From JAKACA01 sp963769255 (GTDB taxonomy: Bacteria > Actinomycetota > Acidimicrobiia > Acidimicrobiales > Bog-793), in contig CAVYKV010000001.1 in assembly GCA_963769255.1 (NCBI GenBank), positions 1,798,001 through 1,862,000 on the forward strand: 64,000 nucleotides of DNA, read 5' to 3'. Positions 8,999 through 17,619 of this stretch are shown in pieces (position 1 is the stretch's first letter; each line of letters begins with the position of its first letter). A model generated the notes under the pieces. That model ran no database searches. It was not told the DNA's origin and saw only the letters and a program-made list of their open reading frames with translations. The position numbers and the translations under genes are program-made.

Positions 8999-10672
8999 AT
9001 GGATGTGCTCGTGATCGCCGGTCGGGCCGACGTCCCCGACTTCCTCATCGCCCGCAACAACCGCGTCATCGACCTGGCGGACGCCGAGATCGCCCCCACC
9101 GTCATGGTGGACCTGCGGTCCCGCTTCCCGCGTCGTGTGACGGTGGTGGGCCCCTTCAGCCGGGAGGTGGCCGCCCGGTTGCACCGCGCCGGCCTCCCGG
9201 TGCGCCTCTACACCGACGACGACGTCGCCGGGCTCCCCGGCCTCGCAGGCGTCGAGATCCTGCCCCTCACCGATCGTGGCAAGCCCATGAAGGTGGTGGG
9301 TTCCCTCCTCGACCTCGTGGGCAACACACCGCTCGTGCGCCTCGACCGCATCGGGCGCGATCTGCCCTGCCCCCTCCTCGCCAAGCTGGAGCTCCTCAAT
9401 CCGGGCGGGAGCGTGAAGGACCGCCCAGCCGTGGCGATGATCGAGCAGGCCGAGCGCGACGGGCTCCTCAAGCCGGGTGGCACCATCATCGAGGGAACGT
9501 CGGGCAACACGGGTGTGGGCCTCGCCATCGTGGCAGCTCGGCGCCGCTACCAGTGCATCTTCGTCATGCCCGACAAGATGGCGCCGGAGAAGATCGGCCT
9601 CCTGCGGGCCTATGGCGCCCAGGTCGTGGTCTGCCCGAGCGCCGTGCCGCCCGACCATCCGGACTCCTACTACTCGGTGACCGATCGCCTGGCCGAGGAG
9701 ATCCCGGGTGCCTACCACCCGGACCAGTACCACAACCCGGAGAACCCGGCCTCGCACGTGCGGACGACCGGCCCCGAGATCTGGGAGCAGACAGCCGGGC
9801 GGGTGACCCACTTCGTCGCCGGGATCGGCACCGGGGGCACCATCAGCGGCATCGGGCAGTACCTGAAGTCGCAGAACCCCGACGTGCAGATCATCGGGGC
9901 GGATCCGGAGGGATCCGTCTACTCCGGTGGATCGGGTCGCCCCTACCTCGTGGAGGGCATCGGGGAGGACTTCTGGCCGACGACCTATGACCCGGGGGCG
10001 GTCGACCGCGTCGTCATGGTGCGGGACTCGGACTCCTTCCTCACGGCGCGGCGCGTCGGCGTCGAGGAGGGGATCCTCGTGGGAGGCTCGGCCGGGACGG
10101 CACTCTGGGCGGCGCTCAGCATCGCGCCGGAGCTCGGGCCAGACGACGTCGTCGTCACCCTCATCCCCGACTCGGGGCGCGGCTACCTCTCCAAGCTCTA
10201 CAACGAGGAGTGGATGGCCGACCACGGCTTCCTCCGCGGCATCGGCCTGACCGTGGCCGACCTGCTGGAGCGCAAAGGAGCGCTGTTGCCCGAGCTCATC
10301 CACGTCCACCCGGACGAGACGGTGCGGGAGGCGATCGGCATCATGCAGGAGTACGGGGTCTCACAGCTCGCCGTCGTGCAGGCTGAGCCACCCCTCGCCG
10401 AAGCCGAGGTGATCGGCGCCGTGCACGAGCGCGACCTCATGCAGCGTGCCTTCCAGGAGGCGTCGCTGCTCGACTGCGCCGTGCGCGACGTCATGGGTCC
10501 ACCCCTTCCCACCGTCGGGATCGGTGAGGGCGTGGAGATCGTCGTGCACCGGCTGGAGGAGGCGCCCGCCGTTCTCGTCATCGACCACGGCCATCCCGTC
10601 GGGGTGCTGACGCGCACGGATGCGCTCGGTTTCCTTGCCCAGTCAGGACGAGCGGGGGAGGGGGTCAGGTGA
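8999..10672 (+). CDS. cbs: Cystathionine beta-synthase with unusual N-terminal extension (557 aa)
   Basis: PLP-dependent beta-replacement enzyme joining homocysteine and serine. Residues about 97-420 are the catalytic fold: GNTPLVRLDRIG, the PLP lysine in NPGGSVKDR (about K140), the phosphate loop EGTSGNTG, and GIGTGGTISGIG. A C-terminal pair of CBS domains follows (LPELIHVHPDETVREAIGIMQEYGVSQLAVV and VIDHGHPVGVLTRTDAL), an adenosyl-ligand regulatory module. The first 96 residues (MDVLVIAGRADVPDFLIARNN..) lie ahead of MKVVGSLLDLVGNTP, where the enzyme would normally begin, and form an extra domain I do not recognise. It has coding-like third positions and no stop. A shorter start at ATG 9287 would remove it. 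The 3' end overlaps the next gene by GTGA, implying coupled translation. Confidence 0.9.
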   Translation: MDVLVIAGRADVPDFLIARNNRVIDLADAEIAPTVMVDLRSRFPRRVTVVGPFSREVAARLHRAGLPVRLYTDDDVAGLPGLAGVEILPLTDRGKPMKVVGSLLDLVGNTPLVRLDRIGRDLPCPLLAKLELLNPGGSVKDRPAVAMIEQAERDGLLKPGGTIIEGTSGNTGVGLAIVAARRRYQCIFVMPDKMAPEKIGLLRAYGAQVVVCPSAVPPDHPDSYYSVTDRLAEEIPGAYHPDQYHNPENPASHVRTTGPEIWEQTAGRVTHFVAGIGTGGTISGIGQYLKSQNPDVQIIGADPEGSVYSGGSGRPYLVEGIGEDFWPTTYDPGAVDRVVMVRDSDSFLTARRVGVEEGILVGGSAGTALWAALSIAPELGPDDVVVTLIPDSGRGYLSKLYNEEWMADHGFLRGIGLTVADLLERKGALLPELIHVHPDETVREAIGIMQEYGVSQLAVVQAEPPLAEAEVIGAVHERDLMQRAFQEASLLDCAVRDVMGPPLPTVGIGEGVEIVVHRLEEAPAVLVIDHGHPVGVLTRTDALGFLAQSGRAGEGVR

Positions 10673-11814
10673 ACGAGGGGCTCGGGTTCGAGACGAGGGC
10701 CATCCACGCCGCCCAGCCGCCGGACGCCGAGACCGGCTCCGTCATCCCGGCCATCCACCTGGCAACCACGTATGCCCAGACGGCCGTGGGGGAGCACAAG
10801 GGTTACGACTACTCGAGGACCCGCAACCCGACCCGCGTCACGCTCGAGTCGACGCTGGCGGCGCTCGAGGGGACCCACTACGGCTTCTGCTTCTCGAGCG
10901 GCATGGCCGCCGAGGACGCCCTCCTGCGCATGCTGCGACCGGGCGACAACCTCCTCATCCCCGACGACGCCTACGGGGGGACGTGGCGGCTGATCGCCCG
11001 CATCTACGGGGAGATCGGCGTCTCGCACACCCCCGTCGACCTCACCGACCCGAGCGCCGTGGCGGCCGCCTGGCAACCGAACACCCGTCTCGTCTGGATC
11101 GAGACGCCGAGCAACCCGATGCTGCGCATCGCCGACATCGAAGCGCTTGCCGGCGTCGCCCACTCGCACGGCGGCTGGTGCGTCGTGGACAACACCTTCG
11201 CGACGCCCTACCTGCAGCAACCCCACTCGCTCGGCGCCGACGCCGTCGTGCACTCGGCCACGAAGTACCTGGGCGGGCACTCGGACGTCGTCGGAGGCGC
11301 CGTCCTCACGAGCGAGGAGGAGCTGGCGGAACGGCTGGGTTTCGTCCAGAACTCCGCCGGGGCCGTCCCCGGGCCGCTCGACTGCTACCTCGTGCAGCGG
11401 GGCCTCAAGACCCTCGCCGTCCGCATGGACCGCCAGTGTGCCAACGCCCGGCTCGTGGCCGAGTTCCTGTCCGATCATCCGGCCGTATCGCTCGTCTGCT
11501 ACCCGGGTCTCCCCTCCCACGGGGGCCATGACGTCGCCAAGCGGCAGATGCGGGACTTCGGCGCCATGGTCTCGTTCGTGCTGAAGGGAGGCGAGGCTGC
11601 CGCCCTCGAGACGGCCCGCCGCACCGAGCTCTTCACCCTGGCCGAGTCGCTCGGTGCCGTCGAGTCGCTCATCGAGCACCCGGCCCGCATGACGCATGCC
11701 TCCGTGGCGAGCTCACCCCTCGCCGTCGATCCCGGTCTCATCCGGCTCTCCGTCGGTCTCGAGACGGTCGGGGATCTCATCGGCGACCTCGCCCAGGCGT
11801 TGCCGTCCGCCTGA
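10669..11814 (+). CDS. Cystathionine gamma-lyase / gamma-synthase (381 aa)
   Basis: Fold-type I PLP enzyme of the Cys/Met metabolism family. It shows GFETRAIHAAQPPDAETGSVIPAIHLATTYAQ, the YDYSRTRNPTR motif, SSGMAAEDALLRML, and the PLP lysine in HSATKYLGGHSDVVGG (about K199). Length is typical. The gene starts with GTG inside the stop of cystathionine beta-synthase (GTGA overlap), so the pair forms one unit. Together they would convert homocysteine to cysteine through cystathionine, which favours the lyase reading. The family cannot be split into synthase and lyase from motifs alone. It ends 13 bases from the stop of a convergent permease gene. Confidence 0.9.
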   Translation: MNEGLGFETRAIHAAQPPDAETGSVIPAIHLATTYAQTAVGEHKGYDYSRTRNPTRVTLESTLAALEGTHYGFCFSSGMAAEDALLRMLRPGDNLLIPDDAYGGTWRLIARIYGEIGVSHTPVDLTDPSAVAAAWQPNTRLVWIETPSNPMLRIADIEALAGVAHSHGGWCVVDNTFATPYLQQPHSLGADAVVHSATKYLGGHSDVVGGAVLTSEEELAERLGFVQNSAGAVPGPLDCYLVQRGLKTLAVRMDRQCANARLVAEFLSDHPAVSLVCYPGLPSHGGHDVAKRQMRDFGAMVSFVLKGGEAAALETARRTELFTLAESLGAVESLIEHPARMTHASVASSPLAVDPGLIRLSVGLETVGDLIGDLAQALPSA

Positions 11815-11827
11815 GCGAGCCGGCTGC

Positions 11828-13444
11828 CTAGTCGGCCTCGGGCGTCTCAGGCGGCAGAGCGCCGTCGCCGCTGGCCTGCTTGGCGAGGAAGTCCTCCGTC
11901 ACGAGCGTCGCCGTGTTGCGGTTGAGGGTCTCGCCCCGGAAGAAGGGCGGGGACACGACGCGGTAGACGACGATGCAGAGGACGCCGATGAGGAAGGAGA
12001 GCACGTCGATGACGAAGACGCCGCTCACCTGCTCGTGGGGTGGGAAGGGCAGCGACCACGACGTGTAGCTGCCGCTTCGCGAGGCGCTCCAGTAGTACCA
12101 GAAGCTCCAGCCGAGGATGCCGAAGAGGATCACGCCGCCGAGGAGCGGGATGACGCCACGCATGAAGAAGTTGCGCACGCTCTGGGTGAGGGTGTCGCGG
12201 TAGTACCAGGCGCAGGCGAAGCCCGTGAGGCCGTAGTAGAAGGCAATCCACACGCCGATGGCGCTGACGGCGTCCCCGATGACGGCGCCCTTCGACAGGT
12301 AGTTCATGATCACGTAGAGGACGATGGAGATGCCCCCCATCCAGACGGTCGACCACGTCGGGGTGAGGTAACGGGGGTGGATACGGGCGAACTTCCGCGG
12401 GATCGAGCGGTAGACGGCCATGGAGAGGGTCGTGCGCGCCGTCGGGAGGATGGTCGTCTGGGTGGAGGCGGCCGCCGACGAGAGGATCATGAGGAAGAGC
12501 AGGTGCACCGGCACCGTGGCGAAGCCGTGCGTCCCGAAGATGGCCGGGCCGAGGACCGAGAGCACGTCGTTGACGTTGTTGCCGTTGGAGAGGCCGATGC
12601 CCGTGGAGCCGAGGCCGGCGAAGGACTGCACGGAGAGCACGACGAGGGCGTAGATGCCGAGGAGGACGAACGTCGAGATGACGGCGGCCTTCCCGGGGAT
12701 CTTGTCCGCCTCGGCCGTCTCCTCGTTGCAGGCCACGGCCGTGTCCCATCCCCAGTAGATGAAGAGCATGAGGGAGAAGCCTTCGATGAGGTTGCTGAAG
12801 TGGTCGTCGAAGGGGTTGAACCAGCTGGCAGCCGGCGTGATGTAGCCGTGGGGCGCCGTGCCGTTGCCGACCTTCACGAGGGCGAAGACGGAGAGGAGGA
12901 CGAGCATCGTGAGCTCGATGCCGAGGAGGGCCTTCTGGAAGTTGGCGGAGATCTCGATGCCGACGTAGCAGATCCACGTCATGGCGACGATCCAGAGGAC
13001 GCCGACGAGGAGGACCCAGCCGCTGGCGGCGTCGCCGCCGATTCCCTTGGCGTTGAAGAGCTCGAAGACGTACTGGCCGGCGATCTGGGCCAGGCTCGCC
13101 ATGACGATGATGTCGGCGGCGATGATGCCCCAGCCACCCCACCACCCGGTCCTCGGGCCGAAGGCACGCGTCGCCCACGTGAAGGTCGTGCCGCAGTCGG
13201 GGTCGGCCTTGTTCATCTCGTTGTAGCCGACGGAGATGCAGTACATCGGGATGAAGGCGAGAATCGTGACGATGGGCGCCTGGAAGCCGATGACCGCCAC
13301 GACGAAGCCGAGGGTGGCGGCCAGGCTGTAGGCCGGCGCCGTGGAGGCGACGCCGATGACGATGCTCGAGATGAGCCCGAGCGCCCCCCGTTTCAGCCCT
13401 TTGTCCTGCGCCTGGCCGGCCGGTTCAACGACGATCGATGTCAC
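11828..13444 (-). CDS. APC-superfamily amino-acid permease (538 aa)
   Basis: About twelve hydrophobic segments start with GALGLISSIVIGVASTAPAYSLAATLGFVV, whose unwound GVASTAPAYS region is the substrate-site motif of APC transporters. A long central loop carries YWGWDTAVACNEETAEADKIPGKAAVIST, another family hallmark. The GTG start at 13444 sits six bases after a strong GGGGAGGGG site. The C-terminus is a short hydrophilic tail ending PPETPEAD. Substrate is not predictable. Neighbours are the cysteine-forming gene pair (convergent) and an Rrf2 regulator upstream on the same strand, so a sulfur amino acid is possible but only inferred. A candidate promoter lies 142 bases upstream. Confidence 0.85.
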   Translation of the reverse strand: MTSIVVEPAGQAQDKGLKRGALGLISSIVIGVASTAPAYSLAATLGFVVAVIGFQAPIVTILAFIPMYCISVGYNEMNKADPDCGTTFTWATRAFGPRTGWWGGWGIIAADIIVMASLAQIAGQYVFELFNAKGIGGDAASGWVLLVGVLWIVAMTWICYVGIEISANFQKALLGIELTMLVLLSVFALVKVGNGTAPHGYITPAASWFNPFDDHFSNLIEGFSLMLFIYWGWDTAVACNEETAEADKIPGKAAVISTFVLLGIYALVVLSVQSFAGLGSTGIGLSNGNNVNDVLSVLGPAIFGTHGFATVPVHLLFLMILSSAAASTQTTILPTARTTLSMAVYRSIPRKFARIHPRYLTPTWSTVWMGGISIVLYVIMNYLSKGAVIGDAVSAIGVWIAFYYGLTGFACAWYYRDTLTQSVRNFFMRGVIPLLGGVILFGILGWSFWYYWSASRSGSYTSWSLPFPPHEQVSGVFVIDVLSFLIGVLCIVVYRVVSPPFFRGETLNRNTATLVTEDFLAKQASGDGALPPETPEAD

Positions 13445-13585
13445 CCTCGCCCCTCCCCTTGGGAACCGAGATCGACGGCGGCTCGGGCTGCTTGCACGCA
13501 GTACCCGAGGCCGGCCCCGTGATGTTGGGCGCCACCATAGCGTCCCCGTCCCGGCTCGTCACTCGTGAACGTCGCTCTGAGCGGC

Positions 13586-13614
13586 GATCTAATCCGGAAT
13601 CACTCGTCAGACAA
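13586..13614 (-). promoter_or_regulatory. Candidate sigma-70-type promoter for the permease gene
   Basis: On the minus strand, TTGTCT and TAGATC are separated by 17 bases in an AT-rich pocket between the Rrf2 gene and the permease gene. It would give a 5' leader of about 135 bases, with room for regulation. The -10 match is weak. Confidence 0.35.
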
Positions 13615-13650
13615 TCAAATGGCTGCGGATTCGGTGGAGCGGCCGGTTGC

Positions 13651-14118
13651 CTAGCGCGGGTTCCAGGCGTCGGGCGCGGCCAGCATGGACTGAACGTGCT
13701 CGGGCAGGTCGCCGCTCACGACCTGGGCGAGGGTGACCTCGTCGAGCACGCTGCGCAGGCATGCCCGCACGGCCACCCAGACGGACTGCAGGTGCTCGGC
13801 CGCCGCCTCGTAGGAGGCGGCTTCCGGACGCACGCCCCGGACCTCGGCGAGCGGGCCCTCGAGCCGCCGGAAGACCTCCCCGACGGTGATCTCCGTGGCA
13901 GGGCGGGCAAGCTGGTAGCCGCCTTCGTTGCCCCGCTGACTCGTGACGATCCCGACCCGTCGCAGTTCGTTCAGGATGGCTCGCAGGAAGCGGACGGGGA
14001 GCCCCTGGGCGGTGGCGAGCTCCTCGGCCGTGAGAGCCTCACCGTTGCGAGCGGCCAGGGTACAGAGGGCTCGGAGGGCGTATTCGACCCGGGCAGAGAT
14101 GTGCACACCTGCATTCAA
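13651..14118 (-). CDS. Rrf2-family transcription regulator (155 aa)
   Basis: Winged-helix DNA-binding domain starting HISARVEYALRALCTLAARNG, with recognition helix LPVRFLRAILNELRRVGIVTSQRGNEGGYQLARP, the classic Rrf2 wing. The dimer helix region (LEGPLAEVRGVRPE..) follows. The three clustered cysteines that hold an Fe-S cluster in IscR and NsrR are absent; only two scattered cysteines exist (one in LCTL, one in ACLRSV). This places it nearer the cluster-free group that includes the cysteine-metabolism regulator CymR. Because it lies beside a permease and about 1.8 kb from the reverse-transsulfuration pair, a role in sulfur amino-acid control is a reasonable inference. Confidence 0.85.
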   Translation of the reverse strand: MNAGVHISARVEYALRALCTLAARNGEALTAEELATAQGLPVRFLRAILNELRRVGIVTSQRGNEGGYQLARPATEITVGEVFRRLEGPLAEVRGVRPEAASYEAAAEHLQSVWVAVRACLRSVLDEVTLAQVVSGDLPEHVQSMLAAPDAWNPR

Positions 14119-14198
14119 CCCGAATGACAGGCATAGATGCGACTATTTCGAGGGAGAACCGTCTCGGCGGGCCCGCCGGCAGGGCGGTGCGGCAGACC

Positions 14199-14687
14199 TC
14201 AGTCGTCGACCATGAGGTGCGAGTCGACCATCTCGAGGTAGTTCCCCCAGGCTTGCCTGACCGCCTCACGATGGGCGTCGAGCTCGCCGTCGACGGCCGC
14301 CCGGTAGGCGTTGCGGGCGTCGTTGACGTTGCGCAGGTAGTCGTCGCGGGCAATCGCCATGCTCTCGTTGTAGGTCTTGCGAACCTGCGCCGCCGTCTCG
14401 TTGTACGTCGCCCGTGCCTGGGCGACGATGTCACGGCGCATGGTCGACGGGGCGTTCGCAACGGCCTGCTTGTAGAGAGCCCACGCCTCGTCGATCTGCG
14501 AGCCGTGGGTGGCTTCGGCAGCTCCTTGCGCTGCCTCGTAGGCGGACCGAGTCGGGTCGAGGGCCGTCTCGAAGGCATCCCAGGCGCGCTCCACGGCCTC
14601 CCGGTAAATCTCCCAGGCGTCGTCGATGATCCCGAGGTATTGGTTGCGTGCCTCGAGGTCTGCCGCTCTTGTGTCAGCACTCGCCAT
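14199..14687 (-). CDS. All-helical repeat protein (162 aa), hypothetical
   Basis: The ATG at 14687 follows a perfect AGGAGG site. The protein is almost wholly alpha-helical and repetitive: units such as NQYLGIIDDAWEIYREAVERAWDAFE, IDEAWALYKQAVANAP, ARATYNETAAQVRKTYNESMAIARDDYLRN and ARNAYRAAVDGELDAHREAVRQAWGNYLE share an A-x2-Y-x4-A spacing. It has no signal peptide or membrane span, so it is probably a cytosolic helical bundle or coiled-coil rod. I do not recognise a family. It stands alone, 81 bases downstream of the Rrf2 gene's start region and downstream of the helicase gene on the same strand. Confidence 0.65.
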   Translation of the reverse strand: MASADTRAADLEARNQYLGIIDDAWEIYREAVERAWDAFETALDPTRSAYEAAQGAAEATHGSQIDEAWALYKQAVANAPSTMRRDIVAQARATYNETAAQVRKTYNESMAIARDDYLRNVNDARNAYRAAVDGELDAHREAVRQAWGNYLEMVDSHLMVDD

Positions 14688-14856
14688 CCGGCATCCTCCT
14701 CCCGATCCCCCAGAAGTTAGCGCGCCCTCTGGAGGGTCGACCATACGACCGTTCTCGCAGCTTCATGGTGTAACCCCTATCGGTGCGCTGCGTAGTCGAG
14801 TCGTCACTTCTGGTGAAAGCCTACAACGGGACGCGACCCAGTTGGGAGACAAGCCG

Positions 14857-16767
14857 TCAAATGGGCTCGCCGGCGCCCGTGAGGCCGTTTCCGGACCCGG
14901 TGCCCGCGGGCACGGCCGCCCCCCCGAGAAGCCTCCGGCTCTCGGCGAGGGCCTGCCGGGCCGCCTCCGGAGCGTTGGCGCGCAGGCGCTCGAGATCGCG
15001 GTGCGCAGCCTCGATGGCGCGCAACCAGGGCGAGGGAGAGCGCGGCACCGGCCGCGAGCCTGCGAAGGACCGTTCCGCCGCCCACGAGCAGTGCAGCTCC
15101 TCCTCTGCCCGGGTACAGGCCACATAGAGCAGGCGTCGTTCCTCCGCCAGGGCCTCCTCGTCGCGGGCGTGCACGATGGGGACGAGACCGTCCTCGAGCC
15201 CGGTCACGAACACGACGGGCCACTCGAGGCCCTTGGCGCGGTGGAAGGTCGTCAGCTCGACGGCGTCACCGTGGGCCTCGTCGCCACCCCTCGCCGTCTG
15301 CGCCTCCAGCCAGCTGCGCCATCCCACCCCGCTCGCTCCCCGCTCGTCCTCGAGGTACTCGGCGGCAAGGCGGGCGAGGGCGGCGAGCGCGGCGAGCTCC
15401 GTCCGCGTGTCCGGGTCGAGGGCGTCCTCTGCCGACTCGTGCCTGCTCCGGGAGGCCAGGTCCGCCGCGAAGGCAGCGAAGGCGGCCGGGCCGTGCAACC
15501 GAGCGGCAGCTCGCAGCGCCTCCTGCACGGAGGGTCGGGCGAGGAGGCCGGGTGCCGTGGCGACATGGCACGGCACGGCGAGGGCTGTGAGTGCGGCTTC
15601 GAAGGCGCTCAGTTGGGCGTTCGTACGGGCGAGGACGGCGATCTGCGACCAGGTCCGACCGGGCCGGCGGGCGCGGCGGGCGGCCTCGGCGACCCCGGAC
15701 GCCTCCGCCGCCTCGTCCTCGAAGGAGGCGATCGACGGGATGGGGCCTTCCCTCCGGATGCCGCCGGCGGGCGCCGCCCGCGTCTCCCCGAGAACGGAAC
15801 CGGCCACCGTCAGCACCTCGTGGGTCGAGCGGTAGTTCGTCGACAGGCGGAGGAGGGTGGCGGTGGGGAAGTCGTCGGTGAAGTGGGTGAGGGCCCGGGG
15901 GTCGGATCCGTTCCAGGCGTAGATGGCCTGGTGCGGATCACCCACGACGCACAGGTCGGCGTTGTCCCCCAACCAGGCTCGGAGCAGCCGTTGCTGGGCC
16001 TCGTTCACGTCCTGGTACTCGTCGACGAAGACGTGGCGGAACCGCCAACGAGCCGAGGCTGCGAACTCGTGATCGGAGGCGAGCAGCTCCGTGCAGCGCG
16101 TGAGGAGGTCCTCGAAGTCGAGCACGCCACGACGGCGCTTCGCCTCCTCGTAGCGCGCCCAGACGTCGGCGACCTCCGCCGGATCCCAGCTTGACCTCCG
16201 CCCGGCGAAGGCCATCGCCCGCACGAAGCCCTCCGGGCGCACACAGCGCGACTTCGCCCACTCGATGTCGGCGGCGAGCTCGCCCACGGCGGCGCCCTTC
16301 GCCGAGCCTCTCTCGGACGGTTGGCCACGCCGACGGGGGGCGGGCGCCCGGCGGCCGTCGCCCTCGGCGAGCACGTCGAGGAGCAGGCGGACCTTCGAGC
16401 CGAGCACGACGGGCTGCTGCCTCGACTGCTCGGCGGCGAGCCGCTTGAGCTCGGACAGGGCGACGGCATGGAAGGTGCCTGCCGTCACGTGCTCTTGGAG
16501 CCCGAGGCCGGCGAGCCGCGAGCGCATCTCGTTGGCGGCCTTGCGGGTGAACGTGAGTGCGAGCACGTGAGAGGCGAGGGCCGACTCCGTCCTCACGCGC
16601 CAGGCGATCCGGCGCGTGAGGACGCGCGTCTTGCCGGAGCCGGCCGCCGCCAGCACGCAGAGGGGAGCTGCCGCCGTCGTGATCGCCGCCACCTGCTCGT
16701 CGTCGCACCCGGCGAGGAGGTCGCGCTCGGTCTGCCGCCGGTCGGTCGAGAGCTCGTTGCGGCGCAC
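14857..16767 (-). CDS. UvrD/PcrA-type superfamily I DNA helicase, UvrD2-like (636 aa)
   Basis: ATP-dependent 3'-5' helicase of DNA repair. Motifs in order: Walker A AAAGSGKTRVLTRRI (K46), TFTRKAANEMRSRL, GTFHAVALSEL, DFEDLL, Walker B VDEYQDVNEAQ, GDPHQAIYAWNGSD, LSTNYRST, ELTTFHRAKGLEWPVVFVTGLEDGLVP and RRLLYVACTRAEEELH. A central 1B/2B insertion is present. At 636 residues it is shorter than PcrA and resembles mycobacterial UvrD2 without a clear HRDC domain; the C-terminal 60 residues are helical. GTG 16767 lies seven bases after TACCGT on its own strand, so its mRNA is probably leaderless. It is divergent from the hydrolase gene at 16876. Confidence 0.92.
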   Translation of the reverse strand: MRRNELSTDRRQTERDLLAGCDDEQVAAITTAAAPLCVLAAAGSGKTRVLTRRIAWRVRTESALASHVLALTFTRKAANEMRSRLAGLGLQEHVTAGTFHAVALSELKRLAAEQSRQQPVVLGSKVRLLLDVLAEGDGRRAPAPRRRGQPSERGSAKGAAVGELAADIEWAKSRCVRPEGFVRAMAFAGRRSSWDPAEVADVWARYEEAKRRRGVLDFEDLLTRCTELLASDHEFAASARWRFRHVFVDEYQDVNEAQQRLLRAWLGDNADLCVVGDPHQAIYAWNGSDPRALTHFTDDFPTATLLRLSTNYRSTHEVLTVAGSVLGETRAAPAGGIRREGPIPSIASFEDEAAEASGVAEAARRARRPGRTWSQIAVLARTNAQLSAFEAALTALAVPCHVATAPGLLARPSVQEALRAAARLHGPAAFAAFAADLASRSRHESAEDALDPDTRTELAALAALARLAAEYLEDERGASGVGWRSWLEAQTARGGDEAHGDAVELTTFHRAKGLEWPVVFVTGLEDGLVPIVHARDEEALAEERRLLYVACTRAEEELHCSWAAERSFAGSRPVPRSPSPWLRAIEAAHRDLERLRANAPEAARQALAESRRLLGGAAVPAGTGSGNGLTGAGEPI

Positions 16768-16780
16768 GAAGAGGACGGTA
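16767..16780 (-). promoter_or_regulatory. Leaderless-type -10 element for the helicase gene
   Basis: On the minus strand TACCGT (16780-16775) is followed by seven bases and GTG at 16767. It matches the TANNNT-N7-GTG arrangement of the divergent gene 108 bases away. Confidence 0.5.
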
Positions 16781-16862
16781 CCGCGAGGGTGTGTCGTCCC
16801 AGCGTGGCGGTCGTCGCGGTGCGCCGAGCGATCCGAGACCCGTGCCGCCAGGCTGCCTCAGG

Positions 16863-16876
16863 TAGGGTCCAGACGG
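16863..16876 (+). promoter_or_regulatory. Leaderless-type -10 element for the 16876 hydrolase gene
   Basis: TAGGGT (16863-16868), seven bases, then GTG at 16876. No purine-rich ribosome site is present between them, consistent with a leaderless transcript. Confidence 0.5.
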
Positions 16877-17619
16877 TGCTCACGTCCTTTGCCGATGCCC
16901 AGCTCTTCGGGGAGTCGTACGGCACCGGCGCGCCCCGCGTGCTCGCCCTGCACGGCTGGCGGCGCGACCACCGGGACTTCGACGGCGTGCTCAGCGGCAC
17001 CGACGCCTTCGCCTCCATCGCCCTCGACCTGCCTGGCCACGGCGCCACTCCGCCCCCGGAGGTCGCCTGGGGCTCGCCGGAGTACGCGCGGGCGCTCGTG
17101 CCGCTCCTCCACGAGATGGACCCTCCGGTCGTCGTCATCGCCCACTCCTTCGGCGGCCGCGTCGCCGTCCATCTCGCAGCCCTGGCCCCCGGGCAGATCG
17201 CCGGGCTCGTCCTCACCGCCGTGCCGCTCTTCCGAGCGGTCGAGGGCCGCCGCAGGCCTCCCCTCAAGTTCCGTCTCGCCAAGCGGCTCGCTGCCGCCAA
17301 GGTGATCTCGCCCGAGCGGCTCGAGGAGGAGCGGCAGCGCTACGGGTCGGCCGACTACCGGGCGGCCAGCGGCGTCATGCGGGACGTCTTCGTCACGCTC
17401 GTGGCAGAGGACTACCGGGACGTGCTGGACCGGGTCTCCTGCCCCGTCGAGCTCGTCTGGGGCGACAACGACTCGGAGGTGCCTGTCAGCGTCGCCCACA
17501 AGGTGGAGGCCGCCCTCCCACGTGGCGCCGCCCTCCAGATCTGCCAGGGCGTTGGGCACATGACCCCCCTGGCGGTGCCGGGTGAGCTGAGGGCGGCCGC
17601 CGAACGCCTCCTCCCGTGA
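16876..17619 (+). CDS. Alpha/beta-fold hydrolase (247 aa)
   Basis: The fold is clear: VLALHGWRRDHRDFDGVL (HG oxyanion motif), LDLPGHGATPPP, the nucleophile elbow AHSFGGRVAVHLA (Ser in HSFGG), a late acid in ELVWGDNDSEVP and the catalytic His in GVGHMTPLAVP. Ser-Asp-His are therefore all present. The cap between is basic and helical. It opens a plus-strand run with the MurF-like ligase gene (GTGA overlap), D-Ala-D-Ala ligase and a PH-domain protein, so a role in cell-wall precursor metabolism is possible. Related hydrolases beside MurF-type ligases are poorly characterised, and no substrate can be named. Confidence 0.8.
   Translation: MLTSFADAQLFGESYGTGAPRVLALHGWRRDHRDFDGVLSGTDAFASIALDLPGHGATPPPEVAWGSPEYARALVPLLHEMDPPVVVIAHSFGGRVAVHLAALAPGQIAGLVLTAVPLFRAVEGRRRPPLKFRLAKRLAAAKVISPERLEEERQRYGSADYRAASGVMRDVFVTLVAEDYRDVLDRVSCPVELVWGDNDSEVPVSVAHKVEAALPRGAALQICQGVGHMTPLAVPGELRAAAERLLP

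Noticed and set aside
7070..10309. Very long open frame on the minus strand (over 1000 codons)
   Set aside because: It lies opposite the GGDEF and cystathionine beta-synthase genes, has low-complexity Asp/Gly/Val/Arg content and no motif. It is a by-product of high GC.
11696..13522. 608-codon plus-strand frame rich in Glu, Asp and Gly
   Set aside because: Antisense of the permease gene; its acidity reflects complement of hydrophobic codons.
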